A DNA stretch of 24,194 nucleotides from ATZT02 sp964639395. Lineage in GTDB: Bacteria; Actinomycetota; Actinomycetes; S36-B12; UBA5976. How positions within the stretch are numbered: the first letter of the stretch is position 1; every line of letters begins with the position of its first letter. This document shows, piece by piece, positions 7,642-14,577 of this stretch. The stretch lies in assembly GCA_964639395.1 (NCBI GenBank), contig CAZXCT010000010.1, forward strand, positions 1 to 24,194, given 5' to 3'. The notes under the pieces were generated by a model. That model ran no database searches and was not told the DNA's origin. It saw nothing but the letters and a program-made list of their open reading frames with translations. Made by a program: the position numbers and the translations under genes.

Positions 7642-9111
7642 TTAGCTCCTATGACTCATAGCGAATTGTTCTTCTGGCGATAGCACTAGACGCTTACGCG
7701 TATAGAGGCCGAAGTAAAGCAATCCAACTACGAATGCACCCATTAGCCATTGAACTGGCTCTTGGTAATCAGGGCTCAAAGGTAGAACTATAAGCACCAC
7801 AATCCAAACAATCATGGCTGCGAGAGCACCACCTACGCCAACCGGACTCAAATATGGTCGATTGATGCTAGCTAGATTTCTTTTGAGCAGTATGTACGAA
7901 ACCATTTGAAGCGCATAAGAGATAACCGCTCCAAACACCGCCATACTCAAAAGTGAGCCGGCGAGCACTACACCATCTCTACCCGAAACAATTGGTAGAA
8001 ATACTACGAGTGAGAAGCCCACGACAGATCCCGCTACTAGTGCAACTAACGGAGTTTTCTTTCCGGCAGTTGTCACACTTAGCCACTTCGGATAGTAACC
8101 GGCACGAGAAAGCGAATAAACGTTTCTACCGGCGGCAAACATGATTCCTTGGAATGATGCCATTAACCCTGCCAAAGCAAATAGCGATAGCAAAGGTGCA
8201 ACTGCATCATTAGGAAACACTTGCCTTAGACCATCAAGCAGCGGCTCGCCACTTACGCCGATTGTCTCTGCGCCTAAAACTCCTGGATTTAGCGTAAAGA
8301 TAATTAAGGCAGAAGCAATCAAAGTCATCATGCCTCTAAAGGCACCAACCGGAATTGCTTCTTGTGGTGCATGAGTCTCTTCTGCTGCTAATGGCAATTC
8401 TTCAATACCTAAGAAGAACCAAATAGCAAATGGCAGCGCTAGCAGAATGCTGGCAAAACCATATGGCAAGAAGGTTGAAGCACCCGCGGCTGAGGTTGGC
8501 TCGATATCAAACAAATTCGCAAATGAGAAGTTACCACCAACGATGGCAACAATCACAAAGAAGGCAATTACTGCTAAAGAAATTATTGCCATCCAGAATG
8601 CAAAAGTGAATGAAGCGTTTACCCCTGAGCCATTAATTGCTAAGAAAATTACATAGAAGATACCTACCCATGCCCAAAGCGGTAGAGAAATTCCAAATAA
8701 ATCTCCGATGATAGCGTCTGCATAAAGCCCGGTGAAAACACCTACTACTGCGGTGGTGATGACGTACTCAATGGTTTCTGCAAACCCGGTGACGTAACCT
8801 CCCCACGGACCCATGGCGGTACGCGCAAATGAATAAGCTCCACCGGTATGCGGTAAGGCTGCAGCCATTTCACTAATACTTAAAACCATGAATAAAAAGG
8901 CGCCGCCAACAATGATGGTGGCAACTAACATGCCTCCCCAGCCGGCTTGGCCAATACCTAAGTTCCAGCCTGAAAAGTGGCCTGAAATAACTGCGGCCAC
9001 ACCCAAGCCCCACAGTCCCCAAGAGCCAGCATGGCGCTTGAGTCCGCGTTTATCGAAATAATCAGAACTTGCTTGCTGGTAGACAACTCCACCAGATCCT
9101 GTTTGTGACAC
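7642..9111 (-). CDS. APC-family permease, ethanolamine permease (Eat)-like
   Basis: Inner-membrane amine/amino-acid importer of 489 residues with about 12 transmembrane segments. The stretch GVAAVISGHFSGWNLGIGQA, then GWGGMLVATIIVGG, PHTGGAYSFAR and MGPWGGYVTGFAETIEY, is close to the ethanolamine permease branch of the APC superfamily. No ethanolamine ammonia-lyase genes are in view, so the real substrate may be another amine or amino acid. I place the start at GTG 9111, because GGAGGG sits four bases upstream; a TTG at 9123 lies upstream of that ribosome site, overlapping its start. It has its own upstream region with a CRP-like site and an inverted repeat, and its own terminator. The next gene downstream encodes a saccharopine-dehydrogenase-like enzyme. 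Confidence 0.87.
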   Translation of the reverse strand: MSQTGSGGVVYQQASSDYFDKRGLKRHAGSWGLWGLGVAAVISGHFSGWNLGIGQAGWGGMLVATIIVGGAFLFMVLSISEMAAALPHTGGAYSFARTAMGPWGGYVTGFAETIEYVITTAVVGVFTGLYADAIIGDLFGISLPLWAWVGIFYVIFLAINGSGVNASFTFAFWMAIISLAVIAFFVIVAIVGGNFSFANLFDIEPTSAAGASTFLPYGFASILLALPFAIWFFLGIEELPLAAEETHAPQEAIPVGAFRGMMTLIASALIIFTLNPGVLGAETIGVSGEPLLDGLRQVFPNDAVAPLLSLFALAGLMASFQGIMFAAGRNVYSLSRAGYYPKWLSVTTAGKKTPLVALVAGSVVGFSLVVFLPIVSGRDGVVLAGSLLSMAVFGAVISYALQMVSYILLKRNLASINRPYLSPVGVGGALAAMIVWIVVLIVLPLSPDYQEPVQWLMGAFVVGLLYFGLYTRKRLVLSPEEQFAMSHRS

Positions 9112-9125
9112 TAATCCCTCCAAAG

Positions 9126-9148
9126 GTCAGTGATGTTTTATTACTGAC
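9126..9148. promoter_or_regulatory. Inverted repeat just upstream of the permease ribosome site
   Basis: Arms GTCAGTGAT (9126-9134) and ATTACTGAC (9140-9148) match at 8 of 9 positions, the outer six perfectly, around a five-base centre. The repeat ends eight bases before the GGAGGG ribosome site. It could bind a local repressor or fold in the mRNA; no regulator gene is adjacent. Confidence 0.45.
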
Positions 9149-9208
9149 GACAGATTAGAGCAGTTTGAGGGTAAAAATCGTATTTTTTAGGATAATTTTT
9201 GAATCTTT

Positions 9209-9224
9209 TGTAACTTGAGTCACA
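9209..9224 (-). promoter_or_regulatory. CRP/GlxR-like operator upstream of the permease
   Basis: On the minus strand TGTGA-CTCAAG-TTACA matches TGTGA-N6-TCACA at 9 of 10 conserved positions, within a longer 20-bp imperfect palindrome (9207-9226). It lies between the ilvE stop and the permease start, about 105 bases upstream of the start codon. A CRP-family (cAMP or GlxR-type) regulator is the likely ligand; the downstream promoter itself is not clear. Confidence 0.5.
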
Positions 9225-9234
9225 AATTACTTAT

Positions 9235-10326
9235 TTAATGGGCTAATTCCATCGTCCAATCGTGAATGTCCGGCGCGTCACCGGTCTGAATAGCCAGCAA
9301 ACTTTCCCGTAATTTTGAAGTAATTGGGCCGGTTTCGTTGTTATTTATCAGCCAATTGTCGCTGGTGGATTTGACTTCACCAACTGGGGTTATCACAGCC
9401 GCTGTTCCGCAAGCGAAGACTTCGGTGATCTCGCCTGATTCACAGCCTTTTCGCCAATCTTCTACGCTGATGCGACCTTCTTCGACCTGGTAGCCCAAAT
9501 CCTGCGCCAAAGTAAGTAGTGAATTACGAGTTACCCCAGGCAATAAGCTCCCGGTTAGTTTTGGGGTTACTAACTTGTGAGTTGAATCTGTCTTATATAT
9601 AAAGTACAAATTCATTCCACCCATCTCTTCAATCCAGCGCCGTTCCTTTGCATCTATCCACACCACTTGATCGCAACCTTGTTCGGTGGCTTGGGCTTGT
9701 GCGATTAATGAGGCTGCGTAATTGCCGGCACATTTAGCTTCGCCGGTTCCGCCTACTGCCGCTCTTACGTATTCTTGGCTCAGCCAAACCGACACCGGTT
9801 TAAGCCCTTTCGGAAAGTACGCCCCGGCAGGTGAGGCAATCAACATAAATAAATATTTTTTAGCCGGCCTCACACCCAAGCCAACTTCAGTGGCAAACAT
9901 GAATGGTCTTAAGTAAAGAGATTTTTCTTTATCGGATGGTACCCAGGCACTATCAACTGCAATTAATTCTTTAATTGCTTGTACAAATACTTTTTCATCT
10001 AGCGCTGGCATCGCCAATCTTTGGGCAGATCTATTAAATCTTGCTGCGTTTTCAAAAGGACGAAATGCTTTAATGCTGCCGTCATTATGGCGATACGCTT
10101 TTAAACCCTCGAATATGGCTTGCCCGTAATGCAATGTCATGTTAGCGGGATCAATCTGAATTTCACCATACGGCAAAACCTTGGCGTCATGCCAGCCTTT
10201 TTCTGAATCAAACTCGATTAAAACCATATGGTCGGTGAAACTTTTACCAAACCCTGGATTTTCTAAAATCTGATTTCTTTCAGATTCGGATTTTGGATTA
10301 GCTGATTTAGTTACTGAAAATTGCAT
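9235..10326 (-). CDS. ilvE: Branched-chain amino acid aminotransferase
   Basis: PLP enzyme for the last step of valine, leucine and isoleucine synthesis (and first step of their breakdown), using glutamate. The 363-residue length and sequence fit the class IV, type 2 (eukaryote/actinobacterium-like) BCAT: LHYGQAIFEGLKAYR (65-79), LYLRPFMFATEVGLGV (137-152), GEAKCAGNYAAS with the PLP lysine at 198, and EEMGGMNLYF. The C-terminus has GEITEVFACGTAAVITPVG. The start at ATG 10326 lies two bases after the leuB stop, so the genes are translationally coupled. It ends the leuB-ilvE unit. Confidence 0.96.
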   Translation of the reverse strand: MQFSVTKSANPKSESERNQILENPGFGKSFTDHMVLIEFDSEKGWHDAKVLPYGEIQIDPANMTLHYGQAIFEGLKAYRHNDGSIKAFRPFENAARFNRSAQRLAMPALDEKVFVQAIKELIAVDSAWVPSDKEKSLYLRPFMFATEVGLGVRPAKKYLFMLIASPAGAYFPKGLKPVSVWLSQEYVRAAVGGTGEAKCAGNYAASLIAQAQATEQGCDQVVWIDAKERRWIEEMGGMNLYFIYKTDSTHKLVTPKLTGSLLPGVTRNSLLTLAQDLGYQVEEGRISVEDWRKGCESGEITEVFACGTAAVITPVGEVKSTSDNWLINNNETGPITSKLRESLLAIQTGDAPDIHDWTMELAH

Positions 10327-10328
10327 GA

Positions 10329-11363
10329 TCAGCTAACTGCCTCGGCCAAGACATCACCGATTTGAGTCGTACTTCTTTTTTTATCTTTGCGCGAGGCCAA
10401 ATCACTCATCACCGCTTGCTCGATCTTTTTTGACATTTCTAATTCACCGATGTGCTCTAACATCATCGAAACACTCAAGATGGCGGCAGTGGGATCGGCT
10501 AGATTTTTACCTGCGATGTCTGGGGCTGATCCGTGCACTGGCTCAAACATTGAAGGATATATGCGATCTGGATTAATGTTTCCACTTGCGGCTAGGCCAA
10601 TTCCACCTGCTATCGCTGCACCGATATCAGTCAAAATATCTCCGAATAAATTATCCGTCACTACTACATCAAACTTCTCTGGATTGGTAACAAAGAACAT
10701 GCTTGCTGCATCAATGTGTTGGTAAGCGGTTTCTACATCTGAAAATTCTTCATGGACTCTCGCTAAAGTTCTGCGCCACATATCCCCTGAATTCACTAAT
10801 ACGTTGGCTTTATGCACAAGTGTTAAGTGTTTTTTTCGCTTTTGCGCTCTTTTGAAAGCATCTCTTATCACTCGCTCAGCGCCGTAGGCAGTGTTTAATG
10901 ATTCTTCAGTGGCGATTTCATGGATAGTTCCTTTGCGCATAACTCCACCGGAGCCAACATATGCGCCTTCGGTTCCTTCTCGCACCACCACCATGTCTAT
11001 ATCTTTAACAGTTTTTCCGGCTAAGGGTCCGATGACTCCTGGGTAAAGTTTGACTGGTCGAAGATTCACATAATGATCTAATTCAAAACGTAGTTTTAAA
11101 AGTAATCCCCGCTCTAACGGCCCAGGTGGTACACGTGGATCGCCAACCGCACCTAACAAGATAGCGTCGTAATTTTTTAATTCTGCTAAAACAGATTCAG
11201 GCAATGCCTCACCGGTTTTTAACCAGCGTGCTGCCCCTAAGTCGTATTCAGTGGTGGCAAAAGTATCTTTCGGCGCGACCGCATTTAAAACTTTTACGGC
11301 TTCGCGGGTGACGTCTTGGCCGATCCCGTCGCCCGGAATCAACGCTAGTGAGTACTTTGACAT
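10329..11363 (-). CDS. leuB: 3-isopropylmalate dehydrogenase
   Basis: NAD-dependent oxidative decarboxylation of 3-isopropylmalate in leucine synthesis. It shows LALIPGDGIG near the N-terminus, the substrate-binding arginines in LLLKLRFELDHYVNLRPVKL, the YVGSGG loop, the metal aspartates in VVTDNLFGDILTDIGAAIAG, and the NAD-binding MFEPVHGSAPDIAGK. I use ATG 11363 (344 residues), giving the usual MSKYSLALIPGDGIG start; a TTG three codons upstream has no better ribosome site. It is divergent from leuA and shares its 178-bp intergenic region. ilvE follows after two bases. leuC and leuD are not in the window. Confidence 0.96.
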   Translation of the reverse strand: MSKYSLALIPGDGIGQDVTREAVKVLNAVAPKDTFATTEYDLGAARWLKTGEALPESVLAELKNYDAILLGAVGDPRVPPGPLERGLLLKLRFELDHYVNLRPVKLYPGVIGPLAGKTVKDIDMVVVREGTEGAYVGSGGVMRKGTIHEIATEESLNTAYGAERVIRDAFKRAQKRKKHLTLVHKANVLVNSGDMWRRTLARVHEEFSDVETAYQHIDAASMFFVTNPEKFDVVVTDNLFGDILTDIGAAIAGGIGLAASGNINPDRIYPSMFEPVHGSAPDIAGKNLADPTAAILSVSMMLEHIGELEMSKKIEQAVMSDLASRKDKKRSTTQIGDVLAEAVS

Positions 11364-11404
11364 ATCAGCCAAGCGTAGAGGCGGGCTAATTGTGACGTAC
11401 CTGC

Positions 11405-11410
11405 TACCCT
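11405..11410 (+). promoter_or_regulatory. Candidate -10 element for a leaderless leuA leader transcript
   Basis: TACCCT fits the actinobacterial TANNNT -10 and ends nine bases before the ATG of the leuA leader peptide, so transcription would begin within about two bases of that ATG. No clear -35 is seen. The same hexamer and spacing occur before the ilvB leader peptide. Confidence 0.4.
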
Positions 11411-11419
11411 TTAAGTCGA

Positions 11420-11461
11420 ATGTTTAACTGCTTGCTTCTCACAAGCCGCAGCGAGGCCTAA
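11420..11461 (+). CDS. leuA leader peptide (Leu-rich, 13 residues)
   Basis: The reading frame gives MFNCLLLTSRSEA, with three successive leucine codons TTG-CTT-CTC at 11432-11440 and a TAA stop at 11459. It lies 80 bases upstream of leuA, and its 3' half forms the left arm of a strong hairpin. Ribosome progress over the Leu codons would report leucyl-tRNA supply. Leader-peptide or pseudoknot 'LEU elements' upstream of actinobacterial leuA are known from comparative studies. There is no Shine-Dalgarno site; a leaderless start is likely. Confidence 0.8.
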   Translation: MFNCLLLTSRSEA

Positions 11462-11521
11462 CTTCAGTCGGCCTCCTCGCTGCGGGTTACTGGTCTATGC
11501 CGAATTCACCTCTAGCAGCGA
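11446..11521 (+). promoter_or_regulatory. leuA leader RNA structure (LEU-element-type)
   Basis: CCGCAGCGAGG (11446-11456) is perfectly complementary to CCTCGCTGCGG (11475-11485), an 11-pair stem whose left arm overlaps the leader peptide. TCGCTGC of the right arm (11477-11483) can instead pair with a second GCAGCGA at 11515-11521, just before the leuA ribosome site (AAAGG, 11527-11531). The loop CAGT can pair with ACTG shortly after the stem, a possible pseudoknot. No U-tract follows, so control is more likely of translation than of termination. Confidence 0.7.
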
Positions 11522-11541
11522 AGCAGAAAGGCTTTTAAAAA

Positions 11542-13269
11542 ATGATTAAGAAAAACCCCCAACAACCGTCCAAAATGCCCTACCAGCGATACCAATCATT
11601 CACTCCTATAAATCTTAAAGATCGCACCTGGCCCGATACCGTAATCGCAAAAGCCCCCCGTTGGTGCGCGGTTGATTTAAGAGATGGCAACCAAGCGCTA
11701 ATTGACCCGATGTCGCCCGCCCGAAAACTAAAAATGTTTCAGCTCTTAGTAAAAATGGGCTACAAAGAAATTGAGGTTGGGTTTCCTTCTGCTTCTCAAA
11801 CTGATTTTGACTTCGTTAGAGAGTTAATCGAGAAAGACTTGATACCTGATGATGTGGTTATCCAGGTACTTACCCAAGCGCGCGATCACTTAATCGAGCG
11901 AACTTATCAGGCAATTGAAGATGCCGATCAGGCGATTGTGCATGTTTATAACTCGACTTCAACGCTACAGCGTGAAGTAGTTTTTGGGCTTGATAAAGAA
12001 GGTATTAAAGATATTGCTGTTCACGGCGCACAATTAGTAAAAAAGCACGCCGAAAACGCAAACGGTGAAATATTTTTTGAGTATTCACCTGAGTCTTACA
12101 CCGGTACCGAATTAGAATACGCGGTTGAAGTTTGCAATGCCGTCACAGATGTTTGGGAGCCTACTAATGATCGTCCGGTAATTATTAATTTGCCGGCAAC
12201 AGTTGAAATGGCAACTCCTAATATTTACGCAGACTCGATTGAGTGGATGAGTAGAAATCTTTCTAATCGCGATGCAATTGTGCTATCTCTTCATCCGCAT
12301 AATGATCGTGGTACTGCCATCGCGGCAGCAGAACTTGGCTACATGGCAGGCGCAGATCGGATTGAAGGTTGTCTCTTCGGAAACGGTGAACGCACCGGCA
12401 ACGTCGACTTGATTACTTTAGGTATGAATCTATTTAGCCAAGGAATTGATCCACAAATTGACTTTAGTGATATCGATGAAATCAAACGGACCGTCGAGTA
12501 TTGCAATCAAATTGCAGTTCATGAGCGCCACCCCTATGGTGGGGATTTGGTTTACACCGCCTTTAGTGGATCGCATCAAGATGCCATTAATAAAGGTTTA
12601 AATGCCCTAAAACGAAAGGCAGATGCCGCCAATATTTCTGTGGACGCACATCAATGGGAAGTCCCTTACTTACCGATTGATCCTAAAGACGTTGGTCGTA
12701 ACTATGAAGCAGTAATTCGAGTGAACTCCCAATCAGGTAAAGGTGGAGTTGCCTACATCATGAAGAGTGAACACCAATTGGATTTGCCAAGAAGGCTACA
12801 AATTGAATTTAGCCAAGTCGTTCAGAAAATTACTGATTCACAAGGCGGCGAAGTCACCCCGACGCAAATGTGGGAGATCTTCAAAGATGAATATTTACCA
12901 AATCCAACCAACCCCTGGGGTCGATTGGGCTTAATCTCGGTGACACAAGACTCTGCAGTTGACGGCGATACAACATTGAATGCCGCAATTAAAGACCAAG
13001 GTGAAGCCGTTGCGCTACACGGTGTCGGCAACGGACCCATCGCGGCATTTGTTGCTGCATTACATTCCCACGGGATCGAAGTTAGAGTTTTGGATTATCA
13101 AGAACATGCAATGAGTGCCGGTGGGGATGCACAAGCTGCCGCGTTTTTAGAGTGTCAAGTGGGCGAAAAGGTTTTATGGGGTGTCGGGATCGATCCCAGC
13201 ATTGTTACCGCATCATTAAAAGCAATTATTTCTGCAGTTAATCGAGAGGTATCACCGCACCGGGGTTAA
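11542..13269 (+). CDS. leuA: 2-isopropylmalate synthase
   Basis: First committed step of leucine synthesis: acetyl-CoA plus 2-oxoisovalerate to 2-isopropylmalate. The 575-residue protein is the long actinobacterial form. The metal-binding VDLRDGNQAL (44-53), then GYKEIEVGFPSAS, LSLHPHNDRGTA and GNGERTGNVDL mark the DRE-TIM barrel. The C-terminal regulatory domain begins around residue 430 and includes GNGPIAAFVAAL, where leucine feedback normally acts. The start ATG 11542 has AAAGG ten bases upstream. Expression is probably controlled by the leader peptide and hairpin ahead of it. Its 3' end overlaps by 32 bp with the convergent FAD-linked dehydrogenase gene. Confidence 0.97.
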   Translation: MIKKNPQQPSKMPYQRYQSFTPINLKDRTWPDTVIAKAPRWCAVDLRDGNQALIDPMSPARKLKMFQLLVKMGYKEIEVGFPSASQTDFDFVRELIEKDLIPDDVVIQVLTQARDHLIERTYQAIEDADQAIVHVYNSTSTLQREVVFGLDKEGIKDIAVHGAQLVKKHAENANGEIFFEYSPESYTGTELEYAVEVCNAVTDVWEPTNDRPVIINLPATVEMATPNIYADSIEWMSRNLSNRDAIVLSLHPHNDRGTAIAAAELGYMAGADRIEGCLFGNGERTGNVDLITLGMNLFSQGIDPQIDFSDIDEIKRTVEYCNQIAVHERHPYGGDLVYTAFSGSHQDAINKGLNALKRKADAANISVDAHQWEVPYLPIDPKDVGRNYEAVIRVNSQSGKGGVAYIMKSEHQLDLPRRLQIEFSQVVQKITDSQGGEVTPTQMWEIFKDEYLPNPTNPWGRLGLISVTQDSAVDGDTTLNAAIKDQGEAVALHGVGNGPIAAFVAALHSHGIEVRVLDYQEHAMSAGGDAQAAAFLECQVGEKVLWGVGIDPSIVTASLKAIISAVNREVSPHRG

Positions 13270-14575
13270 GAATTCCTTTGGGGTCAAGTGTTTGTTTTAG
13301 CAACTTGATTGTTGCTAAAAATTCATCACTACGGCTTAACCCTAAAAATTCGCACTTCGCTCTTCCGACCCCATGCTCACTTGCTACGGTGCCTGAAAAA
13401 TCAGAAACTAATTGATAGGTAATTTTTTCTGCGGTTAAGTCATCTTTGGCTGGGCCAATTATTTCTAAGTGAAGATTACTCTCTGCGATATGACCGTAAA
13501 CCAAAGTTGATTTTACATTTGTCAATTTTGAAACTTTTTGATGAAATTGCGAAATAAACGCGTCTAAGTTTTCAGGTGGAATGCCAACATCGGCTTTGTG
13601 CACTAAACCTAACGAGCCAACCGCATCACCTAATCGCTCTCGACGCGCCCAAAGTTGTTTTGTTTGTTCGGCATCTGTACTTTTGATGAATTCTAGATCA
13701 CGTAATTCGACTTCACTGTCAGTTTCTAACAGCAAAACCACATTGTGCGAGGCAAGTGGTCTCGGTAATGCAAGAAAATCACAGACTAATTCAAAACTCT
13801 TTTGATCTATTGCCTCGGCTGCTAAAACTCGCTTTTGCTCGGTGAAGCAACGAGCGATTAATTCTGTTGCTTGCGAAAAACTATCAAGTCCAATCAAATA
13901 GGTATGCGCCTTTGGTAACTTATTTTTAACCTTTACTCGCACTCGTGTTATGACCGCCAAAGTTCCCTCACTGCCCACTAGCCAACTGGGAATGTCATAG
14001 CCGGCCCCATCTTTAGTGGTATTACCGAGCGCGTCAATTATCTGACCGTTTGCTAAAACTGCTTCAACCCCTAGCACTTGTGCTTTTGTTGTTCCGTAAT
14101 GCACCACGCGAATTCCGCCCGCGTCAGTTGCCACCGTGCCACCAATCGTGGCACTATCCCGCGCTGCTAAATCAACACCATAAGCAAATTCCGACGCAGC
14201 GACATGCTTGGCTAATTCGCTTATTGTTACCCCAGCGCCCACCACTACCGATCTATCTAATTTATTAACTGGATTTAATTCTTTTAACCTTAAAGTTGAA
14301 AGCACTATCGGTAAAGTTCCATTCTTTGTTTCACCCGGAACAGATCCGTGCACTAATCCGGAATTGCCACCTTGTGGTATTACCGAAATCAAGTTTTCAA
14401 AGCAATATTTCAAGATAGCGCTAACCTCTTCAACCGAAGAAGGTTTAAGCACCGCTAGTGCCTCACCTTGATAGCGCTTAGTCCAGTCAATTAAATGCGG
14501 TGCGGCAGCGTCAGCAGTTAAGACATTAGCTTTACCAATTAAATCACTAAAAAATACCAGGTGATTTTGATTCAT
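13238..14575 (-). CDS. FAD-linked 2-hydroxyacid dehydrogenase (GlcD / D-2-hydroxyglutarate dehydrogenase-like)
   Basis: Flavoprotein of the VAO/PCMH family, 445 residues. The N-terminal FAD domain shows VIPQGGNSGLVHGSV (65-79) and RDSATIGGTVATDAGG followed by HYGTTKAQVLGVEAVLANG. The cap domain carries the metal-binding histidines in YGHIAESNLHLEI, and the C-terminus ends EHGVGRAK...LDPKGILNPG, typical of GlcD, D-lactate and D-2-hydroxyglutarate dehydrogenases. In this family the usual loop is GDGN; here it is AESN. It starts two bases after the serA stop codon, so it is probably the last gene of the ilvBNC-serA unit. Because SerA can reduce 2-oxoglutarate to D-2-hydroxyglutarate, that is my favoured substrate. 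D-lactate or glycolate remain possible. Confidence 0.82.
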   Translation of the reverse strand: MNQNHLVFFSDLIGKANVLTADAAAPHLIDWTKRYQGEALAVLKPSSVEEVSAILKYCFENLISVIPQGGNSGLVHGSVPGETKNGTLPIVLSTLRLKELNPVNKLDRSVVVGAGVTISELAKHVAASEFAYGVDLAARDSATIGGTVATDAGGIRVVHYGTTKAQVLGVEAVLANGQIIDALGNTTKDGAGYDIPSWLVGSEGTLAVITRVRVKVKNKLPKAHTYLIGLDSFSQATELIARCFTEQKRVLAAEAIDQKSFELVCDFLALPRPLASHNVVLLLETDSEVELRDLEFIKSTDAEQTKQLWARRERLGDAVGSLGLVHKADVGIPPENLDAFISQFHQKVSKLTNVKSTLVYGHIAESNLHLEIIGPAKDDLTAEKITYQLVSDFSGTVASEHGVGRAKCEFLGLSRSDEFLATIKLLKQTLDPKGILNPGAVIPLD

Positions 14576-14577
14576 TT

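Noticed and set aside
11364..11541. T-box riboswitch upstream of leuA.
   Set aside because: No T-box consensus bulge or long specifier stem is seen, and a Leu-codon leader peptide explains the region better.
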